Shown piece after piece: positions 6,388 through 14,731 of a DNA stretch of 20,395 bases (the stretch's first letter is position 1; the number at the start of each line of letters is the position of its first letter). Below the pieces are notes generated by a model. That model was given only the letters and a program-made list of their open reading frames with translations. It did not search any database and had not been told where the DNA came from. The position numbers and the translations under genes were made by a program. Where the stretch lies: NCBI GenBank assembly GCA_041846495.1, contig JBGZEX010000012.1, positions 1-20,395 of the forward strand, in the 5' to 3' direction. Origin of the DNA: JBGZEX01 sp041846495. GTDB lineage: Bacteria; Bacteroidota; Bacteroidia; Bacteroidales; Marinifilaceae.

Positions 6388-7302
6388 TTATCTAAGGGAC
6401 AGCAAAGAGACAATTTCATCGACGATCGCCTCCTTTCCGGCAAGACCGTCCATCCAATGAATAGAGATACCTTCCCTCTCCATTTTTCGAAACCACGTCA
6501 TCTGTCTTTTGGCAAATCGATGAATAGCCGTTTCAAGTTCCTTTACCATATTTTCATAAGACGATGCTCCCGTAAGATACAGGGTTATATACTTGTATTC
6601 GAGACCGTAATAGATAAGATCTTCAGACGGAATTCCCTGTTTGAGAAGTTTTTCCACCTCTTCCACCATACCTTCTTCCAAGCGTTTTCTCAAACGGACA
6701 CTGATTCTTTTTCTCCGTTCCTCCCGGTTGATATCCACACCGACGATTAGAGGATGTATAAGCGGAACTTCTCCGGTCTCCGCCTTATGCTTCGAATAAT
6801 AATCCTGTATTTCAATAGCCCTTATAGCTCTTTTAGGCGTATCTAATTCCGTCGTATTATGCAGTTTCTTATACCGGGATAATATATGTGCCAATTCTTC
6901 TATGGAATATCCGGATAATTCGGCTCTAAGAGCCGGATTTTCCGGTACGGGATCCAGACGGTAGCCTTTTATCAGGGCTTCGATATACATACCGCTTCCT
7001 CCGCATATGACCGGAAACACACCCCGTTCCGCACATCCTTTCCACACCTTGATAAAATCGCTTTGATATTTGAATAGATTGTATTTAGCTCCGGCAGGTA
7101 CTATATCTATCATGTGATAGACAATACTCTTCCCTCCCACTTCATAATCGTCCAAATCCTTTCCCGTTCCTATATCCATCCCTTTATAAACCTGCCGGGA
7201 ATCGGCACTTATTATCTCTCCTCCCAAACGATACGCAGCCTCTACGGCAATAGCCGTTTTCCCACTTGCAGTAGGTCCCAATATGCATAATGAATCGTAC
7301 AT
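6388..7302 (-). CDS. miaA: tRNA dimethylallyltransferase MiaA
   Basis: Transfers a dimethylallyl group from DMAPP to N6 of A37 in tRNAs that read codons starting with U, the first step towards the ms2i6A modification. The 304 residues fit the family. Visible motifs are the P-loop GPTASGKT (9-16), ISADSRQVYKGMDIGTGKDL (about 31-50), GGSGMYIEALIKG (about 100-112), PKRAIRAIEI (about 155-164) and RFAKRQMTWFRKM near the C-terminus. The GTGKDLDDY segment differs from the IGTAKPS form of E. coli-type MiaA. It resembles the divergent paralogue that, as I recall, many Bacteroidota carry besides a canonical one. A TAGTTTTG box sits 24 nt before the ATG. Both flanks carry copies of the same intergenic sequence. 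Confidence 0.93.
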   Translation of the reverse strand: MYDSLCILGPTASGKTAIAVEAAYRLGGEIISADSRQVYKGMDIGTGKDLDDYEVGGKSIVYHMIDIVPAGAKYNLFKYQSDFIKVWKGCAERGVFPVICGGSGMYIEALIKGYRLDPVPENPALRAELSGYSIEELAHILSRYKKLHNTTELDTPKRAIRAIEIQDYYSKHKAETGEVPLIHPLIVGVDINREERRKRISVRLRKRLEEGMVEEVEKLLKQGIPSEDLIYYGLEYKYITLYLTGASSYENMVKELETAIHRFAKRQMTWFRKMEREGISIHWMDGLAGKEAIVDEIVSLLSLR

Positions 7303-7317
7303 AATATAAATTCACAT

Positions 7318-7370
7318 CCTTTCTGCAAAACTAATTATTTTAAAATTCAATTCGATAAAAATCCGCATCT
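7318..7370. repeat. Intergenic repeat, copy B (upstream of miaA)
   Basis: Second copy of the 53-bp core found at 6228-6280, with weaker similarity on towards about 7450. It contains the miaA promoter box, while its far end merges with the start region of the divergent GNAT gene. Confidence 0.7.
7326..7333 (-). promoter_or_regulatory. miaA promoter (-7 box)
   Basis: TAGTTTTG on the minus strand matches TAnnTTTG. The predicted start near 7319 leaves a leader of about 17 nt before the miaA ATG at 7302. The -33 box is weak, consisting only of T-rich sequence about 20 nt upstream. Confidence 0.6.
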
Positions 7371-7461
7371 GTTCCTATTTTAATCGATATTTATTAACTT
7401 GCATCGGAGAAGGAGGAAGAATCAAAATTGAAAATTAACTATAATAATCGAATCTATTGTA

Positions 7462-7469
7462 TATATTTG
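7462..7469 (+). promoter_or_regulatory. GNAT gene promoter (-7 box)
   Basis: TATATTTG matches TAnnTTTG and lies 21 nt before the ATG at 7491. The implied transcription start (about 7476) rules out the upstream TTG at 7428 as the normal initiation codon. Confidence 0.55.
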
Positions 7470-7490
7470 CAAAAAGTAAAAAACCACAGA

Positions 7491-8021
7491 ATGTTAGAAA
7501 ACGAGAAGATATTGATACGGGCCATCGAACCCGAAGATTTGGAATGGTTGTATACATGGGAAAACGACATGACTTTATGGGATGTCAGCAATACGATCGC
7601 TCCTTTTTCTCATTATACTCTTAAAAAATATATCGAGAACGCACATTTGGACATATACGAAACCAAACAGTTGCGCCTTATGATGGTGGATAAGGAGAAT
7701 AACGAACCTATCGGGACCATCGAATTATACGATTTCGATCCTTATAACCGACGGGCAGGTCTCGGTATTATGATTCACCGCACCGAAAAACGGAAAAAAG
7801 GCTATGCTCATAATGCTATCAAACTTTTGCTTTTTTACTGTTTCGATACCTTAGGACTTCATCAGGTATATGCAAGCATACCCAGCAACAACATCGAGAG
7901 CAAACGCCTGTTCGAAAAAATAGGCTTTAAGCAAACCGGGTACCGGGAACAATGGCTCAAACGAAGAGACGGATGGGAAGATGTGATTTACTATCAAATT
8001 CTCAATCCCCTCGAAGCTTAA
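7491..8021 (+). CDS. GNAT-family N-acetyltransferase (RimJ/SpeG-like)
   Basis: A 176-residue cytoplasmic acyltransferase of the GNAT superfamily, using acetyl-CoA to acylate an unknown amine. It opens with the typical KILIRAIEPEDLEWLYTWEN (about 5-24). The core strands are LRLMMVDKENNEPIGTIELYDFD and RRAGLGIMIHR. The acetyl-CoA loop is RTEKRKKGYAHNAIKLLLFY, and the end YASIPSNNIESKRLFEKIGFKQTGY matches the family's last helix and strand. Overall layout resembles RimJ and spermidine acetyltransferase SpeG, but the substrate cannot be read from sequence. I chose ATG 7491 over the in-frame TTG at 7428 because the promoter box lies between them and the extra residues are not family-like. The gene is divergent from miaA and convergent with the helicase gene. 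Confidence 0.85.
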   Translation: MLENEKILIRAIEPEDLEWLYTWENDMTLWDVSNTIAPFSHYTLKKYIENAHLDIYETKQLRLMMVDKENNEPIGTIELYDFDPYNRRAGLGIMIHRTEKRKKGYAHNAIKLLLFYCFDTLGLHQVYASIPSNNIESKRLFEKIGFKQTGYREQWLKRRDGWEDVIYYQILNPLEA

Positions 8022-8091
8022 GCTAAAAAATTGATAAAGGAAACCTCGAAATCGTTCGATATTGTTTAAAACTTAAAATAAAAGGATGGGA

Positions 8092-11000
8092 CTAAACCCG
8101 GACGATTTTATTTCCCGTCACATACCATAAATAGCCTTTTACCTCCGGATATCCCATATTCCGGAACAATTTGCAATAATAAGCCACCTGATGCCTATGG
8201 GCAGACGTTTCCGTCTCTCCGAATTTATAATCTACGACCGTAACCGAACGCCCGTCGTCCACTACTCTGTCCGGACGGTATTTGGAACCGTCCGCCAAAA
8301 GAATATCCCTTTCGACATAGACTTTCAAACCCCTTGCAAACCATTCCGAAACGGGCAAAGATTGAACCGAACGTTTAAAGATGTCGATATAAAAGCCGGC
8401 CTCTTCCGCATCTATCAAACCGCTGCGCATATAACGAAGTAATACGGGTTCCGCATCTTCCGCCGTAACGATATTCCGGAATACTTCGTGAAAAACTTTT
8501 CCCTTATCCAATGCCTTGTCGCGTTTATCCGAGGCATACAGAGAATGGGAATAACGAATTTTCACCAAAGAGCGGGGCGTATTCACTCTATAAGCGTCCA
8601 TACGAAAAAAATCGGTCGATTTTTCCGCTTTTTTCTCGAATACCCGAGGTTGTCCGTAAATCAGGATACCCGGTTCCGATAGGGGCAAAATGCCCTCTCC
8701 CCGCATGCGGATATCTTCCAAAACCCGGTATATCAATTCGTATACGCCTAAGGACAAGGGGATATTTTTTTCATTTTTCCGTTCTTTCGGAGCATATGGA
8801 CGTACGTACAATTCGTATTTTGCTCTGGTAAAACCTACATAGAGGAGATTGAGATTATCCACGTAAGAGCGCATATGTTCCGCCATATATTCGTCCGAGA
8901 AAAAAGTTGCAGCCAAATCCGGACTATAGTATAAAGGAGCGTAAGCCAATGTGTCGAATCCGTTTTCCCGATTGGCGCACCAAAGGACGGAACGATGTTT
9001 GGCAGAATCCAATTCCCATGAACAAAAAGGCATGATGACATAAGCATATTCCAAACCTTTGGATTTATGAATGGTGATAATCCTTACGGCATCCGTATCC
9101 TCGGACGTAGAGAGCAAACGCTTGTTTTTCTCTTCTTCCCACCATTCCAAGAAAAAAGCGACACTATTGATTCCCTGCGACATAAAATCGAGTACGGCAT
9201 CTTGAAATCCGGTTATATAGGGAATCTCTTCCGGCATATCCGTCAGTCCGTAATAATCTATAATAAACTCTACCCTTTCGAAAATCGAACCCGCATTCAT
9301 ACGTAAATCTTCCGAACGGCGCCCGGTCATATCGAAAAATATATCGCCTTCGTCTCCCCGGAAATAATAGGGTCGGGGATTTTTCAGTACATAAGAATGA
9401 TAATGACAGTATATTGCAGCCTTATTGACCGCATCGAAGGGATTTTCCATATATCCGAGTACTTCCGTAATAAAGGATACGTAAAGAGAGGACGCAAGAT
9501 AAAGAGAGTCCCCGGAAACGAAATTTATGGTATCGGCGCTATTCTTATTATATTCCATAAAAGCATCGGCGACAACAGCCCCTTCTTTTCCCGTACGCAC
9601 AATCACAGCCGTATCCCTGAATCGCCCTCCCCTGTTCCGGATATTTCCGATTATATCGATCACTTCTCGCATAATAGCCGCATCGCTGTCTTCTTCGTCT
9701 TTGGAAGGCCCGAAACTTATATCCACATAACCTCGCTCATCGCTCTCCGTCTTTTGGACAATATCCGAATAAGCCGCAGCCATCATTTTCGCATAGGCCC
9801 GGATACCCATATCCCGTTCGTCCTTCTCCCCTTCCGTCTCCGAAGAAGGAAGTTCTGTACCCATCACGGCATTCAAACCGGCCTTGAAAAAATTTACCGT
9901 ATATTCGACGGCTCTCTCGAAAAAGATGTTATTGAAGTGGACCACTTCCGCCGCACTTCTCCAATTGGAGTTCAACACCTTATAATCAGGAGTAAAATCC
10001 TTTTCGACCCCATGATCCAAGAGTGTCCAGTCGCCGTTTCTCCAACGGTAAATACTCTGTTTGACATCTCCTACGAAGAAAGCGGAACCTCCCACGGAAA
10101 GCGAATTGGCAACGAGAGGCAAAAAATTCTTCCACTGCAAAACGGAGGTGTCCTGAAACTCGTCAATCATTATATGCTTATAATAATTCCCTATCTTTTC
10201 GTAAATAAAAGGGGTATCCCCTTCTCTTATCAAGGAATTCAAAATTTTGACCGTATCGCTGAGCAGAAGTTTGCCTTCCTCCTCGCAATAATTTCGTATT
10301 TCCGCATATACGTCTTCCAATATGCCTAACTGAAAGAGATTGCGATAGAGTTTTTGAGCCGTAAGATATTCCCTGTAGTTCCGGTCATAATAATCTACGA
10401 TATCCCTCATCAATGTCATAAGAGGAGGAAGAACGGATTCTATAAGTCCGCGTTTGGGAGAGTCCGGTTTATACCATACGGATTCGTCTTCTACGGATGC
10501 ATATACCCGCTTCCCCGGAGGGGAAAACTCCCTCTCCCTCAATTTATGGAAATAAGCCGTACAGGCAGTTTTTCCATATTTAAAATCCGTTGTCTCCAAT
10601 CCGTGTTTTTCGATAAGTTCACACCCCTCAACCCCTTTGGCATAAAGGGTTTCTTCATAAGTTCCGACAATCGAACGAAGAAATCCGGCATATGCCTCGA
10701 GAGCCCCCTTATTCGAAAGCATCTTATGCAATTCATCGGCAATACCGGCATATTCCTCTTTAAAAACCTCATTTCCTATACGGATTATACTTTCTTTTAT
10801 ATTCCAACTCCTGCCTTCATCCGCATTAAACCGTATCAATTGCCTAAGCCAGCGGCGTAAATCCGCATCATCGAGACTTTTCTCTATCACTCTCTCCACA
10901 GCCTCTTCCAAAATAAGACTATGGTCCAAAACCACATTATACCCGGGAAATACATTCAATTCCCGGGTAAAAGCTTTCAACACCTGCTGGAAAAAGCGAT

Positions 11001-11322
11001 CGATGGTAGTCACCGAAAAACGACTGTAATCATGAAGCAGGAGTGCAAGCGCCGCACGAGCCTTAACGGCCATTTCTTCCCGGCTAATACCGAGTTCTTC
11101 CACCAGGAGCGGGACATAGCCGCTTTTTTCATGCCGGGATATCTTATACAACTCCCCTATTATCCTCGACTTCATTTCCTCCGTCGCCTTATTCGTAAAA
11201 GTCACGGCAAGAATGTTTTTATACTCGTAAGGATTGCGGAATATCAACCGGAAGAATTCCATCGTAAGCGCAAAAGTCTTACCGGCTCCGGCAGAAGCCC
11301 TGAATATTACGGGATGCGACAT
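8092..11322 (-). CDS. AddA-like UvrD/Rep-family helicase-nuclease
   Basis: A 1076-residue superfamily 1A helicase fused to a C-terminal PD-(D/E)XK nuclease, the architecture of AddA (RecB-like), which processes double-strand breaks for RecA loading. Helicase motifs appear in order: Walker A RASAGAGKT (8-16), AVTFTNKATEEM (motif Ia), TIDRFFQQVL, Walker B IDEFQDTSVLQW, GDVKQSIYRWR (motif III), NSNWRS (motif IV), TIHKSKGLEY (motif V) and LLYVGFTRAK (motif VI). The nuclease shows KVFHEVF, RPDR (Asp1018), VVDYK (Asp1031, Lys1033) and HRHQVAYY (Gln1045), so it looks catalytically intact. ATG 11322 is preferred over the preceding TTG at 11325. Its first base is the last base of the upstream alcohol dehydrogenase stop (TGATG), implying translational coupling. 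No AddB partner is in the window, so a strict addA name is not secure. Confidence 0.9.
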   Translation of the reverse strand: MSHPVIFRASAGAGKTFALTMEFFRLIFRNPYEYKNILAVTFTNKATEEMKSRIIGELYKISRHEKSGYVPLLVEELGISREEMAVKARAALALLLHDYSRFSVTTIDRFFQQVLKAFTRELNVFPGYNVVLDHSLILEEAVERVIEKSLDDADLRRWLRQLIRFNADEGRSWNIKESIIRIGNEVFKEEYAGIADELHKMLSNKGALEAYAGFLRSIVGTYEETLYAKGVEGCELIEKHGLETTDFKYGKTACTAYFHKLREREFSPPGKRVYASVEDESVWYKPDSPKRGLIESVLPPLMTLMRDIVDYYDRNYREYLTAQKLYRNLFQLGILEDVYAEIRNYCEEEGKLLLSDTVKILNSLIREGDTPFIYEKIGNYYKHIMIDEFQDTSVLQWKNFLPLVANSLSVGGSAFFVGDVKQSIYRWRNGDWTLLDHGVEKDFTPDYKVLNSNWRSAAEVVHFNNIFFERAVEYTVNFFKAGLNAVMGTELPSSETEGEKDERDMGIRAYAKMMAAAYSDIVQKTESDERGYVDISFGPSKDEEDSDAAIMREVIDIIGNIRNRGGRFRDTAVIVRTGKEGAVVADAFMEYNKNSADTINFVSGDSLYLASSLYVSFITEVLGYMENPFDAVNKAAIYCHYHSYVLKNPRPYYFRGDEGDIFFDMTGRRSEDLRMNAGSIFERVEFIIDYYGLTDMPEEIPYITGFQDAVLDFMSQGINSVAFFLEWWEEEKNKRLLSTSEDTDAVRIITIHKSKGLEYAYVIMPFCSWELDSAKHRSVLWCANRENGFDTLAYAPLYYSPDLAATFFSDEYMAEHMRSYVDNLNLLYVGFTRAKYELYVRPYAPKERKNEKNIPLSLGVYELIYRVLEDIRMRGEGILPLSEPGILIYGQPRVFEKKAEKSTDFFRMDAYRVNTPRSLVKIRYSHSLYASDKRDKALDKGKVFHEVFRNIVTAEDAEPVLLRYMRSGLIDAEEAGFYIDIFKRSVQSLPVSEWFARGLKVYVERDILLADGSKYRPDRVVDDGRSVTVVDYKFGETETSAHRHQVAYYCKLFRNMGYPEVKGYLWYVTGNKIVRV

Positions 11323-12473
11323 CAAAGTACGGATAAAAGTATTTGCCCTACTTCCGCCGGACTTATATCTTCTACTCCCGATACGGGAAGAGGCAGACGG
11401 GCTTCGAACCGGCGCACAATTTCCTCGACGGTATCCCGTCCTATACCGTAATCCGACAATTTGGTCTTTATATTCAATCCGTTGAAAAATGCTTCCGTAC
11501 GAGCAATAGCCTTATTCGCTGCATTTTCTTCGTCCGGAGATATACCCCATACCTTATAGGCATATTCCGCCATTTTAAAATTTCTCTTTTCCTTAACCGC
11601 TCTCATAAGTCCCGGCAAGACGATGGCCAAAGTTACCGCATGGTCCAATCCGTGAAGAGCGGTAAGTTCATGACCTATCATATGAGTCGCCCAATCCCCC
11701 TTAAGTCCGCATGCTATCAATCCGTTCAATCCCATAGTAGCCGTCCACATAAAATCCGCCATAGCCTCGTAATCTCTTTCCTCTTTGTATACACGAGGCG
11801 CCAATTCTATGATATTTCTCATCAAGGCCTCGGAAAACCGATCCGAAACCATAGCTTTATCATACACCAGATATTGCTCGACTACATGCACGAAAGTATC
11901 TACAAGTCCGTTTGCTATCTGTTTCAGAGGCAGAGAAAAAGTAAAATCGGGATCCAAAACCGAAAAACGGGGAAAAAGACAGTCGGAACCGAAGGCCAGT
12001 TTCTCTTTCGTACAAGCCTTCGTAATCACGGCTCCGCTATTCATTTCCGAACTCGTTGCGGGGAGGGTAAGCACCGTCCCGAAAGGCAAAGCTCCCGTAA
12101 CCGGAGACTTACGGGTAACCAACTCCCAGGAATCCTCCAATCCGGCATAAGCTGCCGCTGCAATGAATTTAGTCCCGTCGATTACCGATCCGCCTCCTAC
12201 GGCAACCATGAAATCCACCTCCTCCCGCTTTACGACAGCAACCGCTTTCATTAAAGTCTCGTAATGAGGATTGGGCTCTATGCCCCCGAACTCCACAACC
12301 TCGTATCCCGAAAGGGCTTCCATTACCTTATCGTACACTCCGTTGCGTTTGATACTTCCGCCGCCGTAGGTGACGAGCACTTTGGAACCGACCGGAATAA
12401 AACGACTCATAAGAGAGAGTTTCCCTTTACCGAATAGAATTCGTACCGGATTATAATAATTAAAATTTCTCAT
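11322..12473 (-). CDS. Iron-containing alcohol dehydrogenase (YqhD/BdhA-like)
   Basis: A 383-residue NAD(P)H-dependent, metal-binding group III alcohol dehydrogenase, probably reducing aldehydes to alcohols in the cytoplasm. The N-terminal half shows VLVTYGGGSIKRNGVYDKV and the nucleotide motif VAVGGGSVIDGTKFIAAA, then LPFGTVLTLPATSSEMNSGAVIT. The metal-binding half contains IANGLVDTFVHVVEQYL and GDWATHMIGHELTALHGLDHAVTLAIVLPG. These contain the Asp and the three His expected to bind iron or zinc. This fits the YqhD/butanol dehydrogenase subgroup, but the substrate is not determined. ATG 12473 is preferred to the GTG at 12497 because the promoter TATATTTG (12503-12510) would start transcription near 12496. 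The stop overlaps the helicase start by one base, an unexpected metabolic and DNA-repair pairing. Confidence 0.92.
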   Translation of the reverse strand: MRNFNYYNPVRILFGKGKLSLMSRFIPVGSKVLVTYGGGSIKRNGVYDKVMEALSGYEVVEFGGIEPNPHYETLMKAVAVVKREEVDFMVAVGGGSVIDGTKFIAAAAYAGLEDSWELVTRKSPVTGALPFGTVLTLPATSSEMNSGAVITKACTKEKLAFGSDCLFPRFSVLDPDFTFSLPLKQIANGLVDTFVHVVEQYLVYDKAMVSDRFSEALMRNIIELAPRVYKEERDYEAMADFMWTATMGLNGLIACGLKGDWATHMIGHELTALHGLDHAVTLAIVLPGLMRAVKEKRNFKMAEYAYKVWGISPDEENAANKAIARTEAFFNGLNIKTKLSDYGIGRDTVEEIVRRFEARLPLPVSGVEDISPAEVGQILLSVL

Positions 12474-12502
12474 AATATCTGCGTTCAATAAACACACTTA
12501 TA

Positions 12503-12510
12503 CAAATATA
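12503..12510 (-). promoter_or_regulatory. Promoter (-7 box) of the alcohol dehydrogenase-helicase unit
   Basis: TATATTTG on the minus strand matches TAnnTTTG. The implied start near 12496 gives a leader of about 23 nt before ATG 12473. The -33 position is only T-rich. It is divergent from the NlpC/P60 promoter, with both boxes inside a 136-bp gap. Confidence 0.6.
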
Positions 12511-12586
12511 CCACATAAACCCGTAAATAGAGAAAATAAATCACAATTATTTCTATCCCCTACTCCGGGCTTACGATAAATATTCC

Positions 12587-12594
12587 TAAATTTG
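12587..12594 (+). promoter_or_regulatory. Promoter (-7 box) of the NlpC/P60 gene
   Basis: TAAATTTG matches TAnnTTTG. It lies 15 nt before the ATG at 12610 and overlaps the alternative TTG start at 12592, which argues against that earlier start. The leader would be under 10 nt, nearly leaderless. Confidence 0.55.
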
Positions 12595-12609
12595 CAAAAA
12601 CGAAAGACT

Positions 12610-13395
12610 ATGGGATACGGAATATCGAATCTCAGCATAATCCCCATGAGAAAAGATCGCTCGGAAAGGAGCGAAATGGTGTCGCAACTGATATTCGGGG
12701 AATTATACGAAGTGCTCGAGGAAGAGAAAAACTGGGTATATATAAAAGGTTCTCACGATGAATACTGCGGTTGGATAGACGGCAAAATGCATATGCCCGT
12801 TTCGGAAACCTTTGCCCGAGAATATATAAGTTATCCACATCCCATCGCCAAAGATACCCTTAACATCATTAAAAAACCGGACGATTACGGTAATAAACTC
12901 ATCGTATCCGGCAGTATTTTTCCTTTTTTCGACAAGACAAGCAAGAGATTCAGACTGGATAACGAAACCTATGAACTCGTAAATACGATGAAAACCCAAC
13001 CGGAGAGAGAAGACATAAGAGAAACTCTTATCGGTTACGCCATGCAATACTATAATACGCCTTACCTATGGGGAGGACGTACGCCTTACGGTATCGACTG
13101 TTCCGGATTCGCTCAAATCGTCTATCGTTTAGCCGGAATAAAATTGCCGCGGGATGCCTATCAACAAGCCGGCTGCGGGACACCGCTTTCTTTTCTTCAG
13201 GAAGCGAAACCCGGGGACCTGGCTTTCTTCGGAGATAACGAACATATCACCCATGTAGGAATATTATGGAAAGGCAATCGTATCATCCATGCTTCGGGAA
13301 AAGTGAGAATCGATAAAATCGACCATAACGGTATTTTCAACGAAGAACTGAATATATATTCCCATAACCTCCTCTTAATACGCTCCTTATTCTAA
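12610..13395 (+). CDS. NlpC/P60 cysteine peptidase with N-terminal SH3-like region
   Basis: A 261-residue probable murein-peptide hydrolase. The N-terminal half looks like bacterial SH3-like modules (MVSQLIFGELYEVLEEEKNW, YIKGSHDEYCGWID). The C-terminal NlpC/P60 domain begins near YAMQYYNTPYLWGGRTPYGI. It has the catalytic Cys in DCSGFAQIVYRLAG, the His in HITHVGILW and the third polar residue in IIHASG. The absence of a signal peptide suggests a cytoplasmic enzyme acting in murein-peptide recycling, like YkfC-type gamma-D-glutamyl-L-diamino acid endopeptidases, rather than wall remodelling. That substrate call is inference from architecture. ATG 12610 is chosen over TTG 12592 because of the promoter position. 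It converges on wbqC with a gap of only 12 nt and no visible terminator. Confidence 0.9.
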   Translation: MGYGISNLSIIPMRKDRSERSEMVSQLIFGELYEVLEEEKNWVYIKGSHDEYCGWIDGKMHMPVSETFAREYISYPHPIAKDTLNIIKKPDDYGNKLIVSGSIFPFFDKTSKRFRLDNETYELVNTMKTQPEREDIRETLIGYAMQYYNTPYLWGGRTPYGIDCSGFAQIVYRLAGIKLPRDAYQQAGCGTPLSFLQEAKPGDLAFFGDNEHITHVGILWKGNRIIHASGKVRIDKIDHNGIFNEELNIYSHNLLLIRSLF

Positions 13396-13407
13396 GAAGG
13401 AAAACAA

Positions 13408-14031
13408 TTACGAAAAAGTTCGATTCAAAAAACCATCCGTATCGGGCCCTAAATTGAAGAGCATATCCAATATGCTCAAATCGGGAACGAAAGAGAACTT
13501 TTCTCCGAAAGTCTGGCGATAAGCAAGCGGAATGCCGGGAATTATCTCCCGATGCGATACGGATGAACTTCCCCTGTAATCCGCCGTATTATCCGATTCA
13601 AAGACATAATCTTCGGACAAACCCAGGGATTTATTCCACCCCAATATCGAAAAAAGTGTTTCCAATATTTTCATATTCAAATCGATGATGAATTTTTCCC
13701 GGTTTTGGAAAAAGGACATAATGTCATCGATATAATAAAGATAGTAAGGAGAATTCGCATAAGCCGATTCCAAGGCACGAAAATGCTTTTTCTGCCAAGG
13801 TTCCGAATAGTCGATTCTCACATCCCGGGTTGGAATCTTCTTCCGCCCGGCCTTGACCACCGGCACCGTGAGCAACAAAATTCCGTTTGCCGACAATATC
13901 TCGCAACGGTTGCGAGGGCTGCGCCTTCCGAAAGTCTCCCATGCTTCGATACGGACGGATTCGTATTTCTTTATTTCCTTAAAATAAGAAATACGGGGAA
14001 AATAAGCCGTATTCAACAGTATCGTACCCAT
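13408..14031 (-). CDS. WbqC-like family protein
   Basis: A 207-residue protein matching the WbqC-like family in its start (MGTILLNTAYFPRISYFKEI), in the block ETFGRRSPRNRCEILSANG followed by LLTVPV, and in RDVRIDYSEPWQKKHFRALE with SAYANSPYYLYY. The family is named after a gene in an O-antigen locus, but its reaction is not established. Members are soluble and have been linked to sugar or polyketide acylation contexts only by neighbourhood. No glycan genes are nearby here. ATG 14031 is preferred over the TTG two codons earlier. It lies 22 nt downstream of marC on the same strand and is probably cotranscribed from the marC promoter. Confidence 0.82.
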   Translation of the reverse strand: MGTILLNTAYFPRISYFKEIKKYESVRIEAWETFGRRSPRNRCEILSANGILLLTVPVVKAGRKKIPTRDVRIDYSEPWQKKHFRALESAYANSPYYLYYIDDIMSFFQNREKFIIDLNMKILETLFSILGWNKSLGLSEDYVFESDNTADYRGSSSVSHREIIPGIPLAYRQTFGEKFSFVPDLSILDMLFNLGPDTDGFLNRTFS

Positions 14032-14053
14032 CTGCAAAAACTTCCGTTTCGCT

Positions 14054-14650
14054 TTATTTCGTCAAAGACGTCAACAAAAATGCGATATTGGAAGCCACGA
14101 GTTTCACGGACATAGCCAGCAGAATAATTCCGAAGAATTTACGCAATATATAAATGCCCTGTTTGCCGACAAGCCTTTCCACGTAATACACCTTTTCCAA
14201 TACGATATATACGATAATAATATTCACGATACAGGCGAGAATGATATTGATATGGCTGTATTCCGCCCGCAAGGACAATAAAGTGGTAAGTACCGCCGGA
14301 CCCGCTACAAGAGGAAACACCAACGGCACAATGGTAGCCGAAGAATTGGGACCGTCGTCCTTGAACACCTGTATGCCGAATAGCATTTCTACCGCCAATA
14401 CCAATAAAACCAAACCGCCCGCAACGGCAAAAGAGGAAATATCCACTCCGAAAAGCCCCAACAATCCTTGTCCTACATACAAAAAACAAATCAATATGGC
14501 CAAAGAAATACCGGAAACTCCCAGCGAACTATACACCCTCTTCTCATCTCGCATCCCCATTACGATGGGGATGGACCCCGTTATATCAATTACTGCAAAC
14601 AATACGATAAAAGCACTGAGAAACTCTTGAAAACTAAAATTTTGAAACAT
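14054..14650 (-). CDS. MarC-family integral membrane protein
   Basis: A 198-residue inner-membrane protein with about six hydrophobic spans, the normal MarC size. Family marks are FIVLFAVIDITGSIPIVMGM in the first span, GVSGISLAILICFLYVGQGL in the second, the loop MLFGIQVFKDDG, and VPLVFPLVAGPAVLTTLLSL in the middle of the protein. Despite the name (multiple antibiotic resistance locus), the family's transported substrate is unknown and a role in resistance is not supported. A good promoter (TTTG, 19 nt, TAATTTTG) lies upstream. The wbqC-like gene follows at 22 nt. Confidence 0.92.
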   Translation of the reverse strand: MFQNFSFQEFLSAFIVLFAVIDITGSIPIVMGMRDEKRVYSSLGVSGISLAILICFLYVGQGLLGLFGVDISSFAVAGGLVLLVLAVEMLFGIQVFKDDGPNSSATIVPLVFPLVAGPAVLTTLLSLRAEYSHINIILACIVNIIIVYIVLEKVYYVERLVGKQGIYILRKFFGIILLAMSVKLVASNIAFLLTSLTK

Positions 14651-14700
14651 ACACTTTGTTATTTTTTACACACTACACGGCTTGTTTGTTATATCTTCTG

Positions 14701-14731
14701 CAAAATTAGCAATTACACATTAAATATCAAA
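14701..14731 (-). promoter_or_regulatory. marC promoter
   Basis: On the minus strand TTTG (14728-14731), a 19-nt spacer and TAATTTTG (14701-14708) match both boxes of the Bacteroidota housekeeping promoter exactly. The predicted start near 14694 gives a leader of about 44 nt. This is the best promoter match in the window. Confidence 0.75.

Noticed and set aside
7428..7490. N-terminal extension of the GNAT protein from a TTG codon
   Set aside because: The TATATTTG promoter box lies inside this stretch and the GNAT fold starts right after ATG 7491.
8022..8091. Terminator between the GNAT gene and the helicase gene
   Set aside because: Only a 5-bp TCGAA/TTCGA pairing without a T-tract was found in the 70-bp convergent gap.
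9397..10329. Rightward open frame (310 codons) opposite the helicase gene
   Set aside because: Shadow of the helicase-nuclease gene, whose motifs are complete and in order on the other strand.
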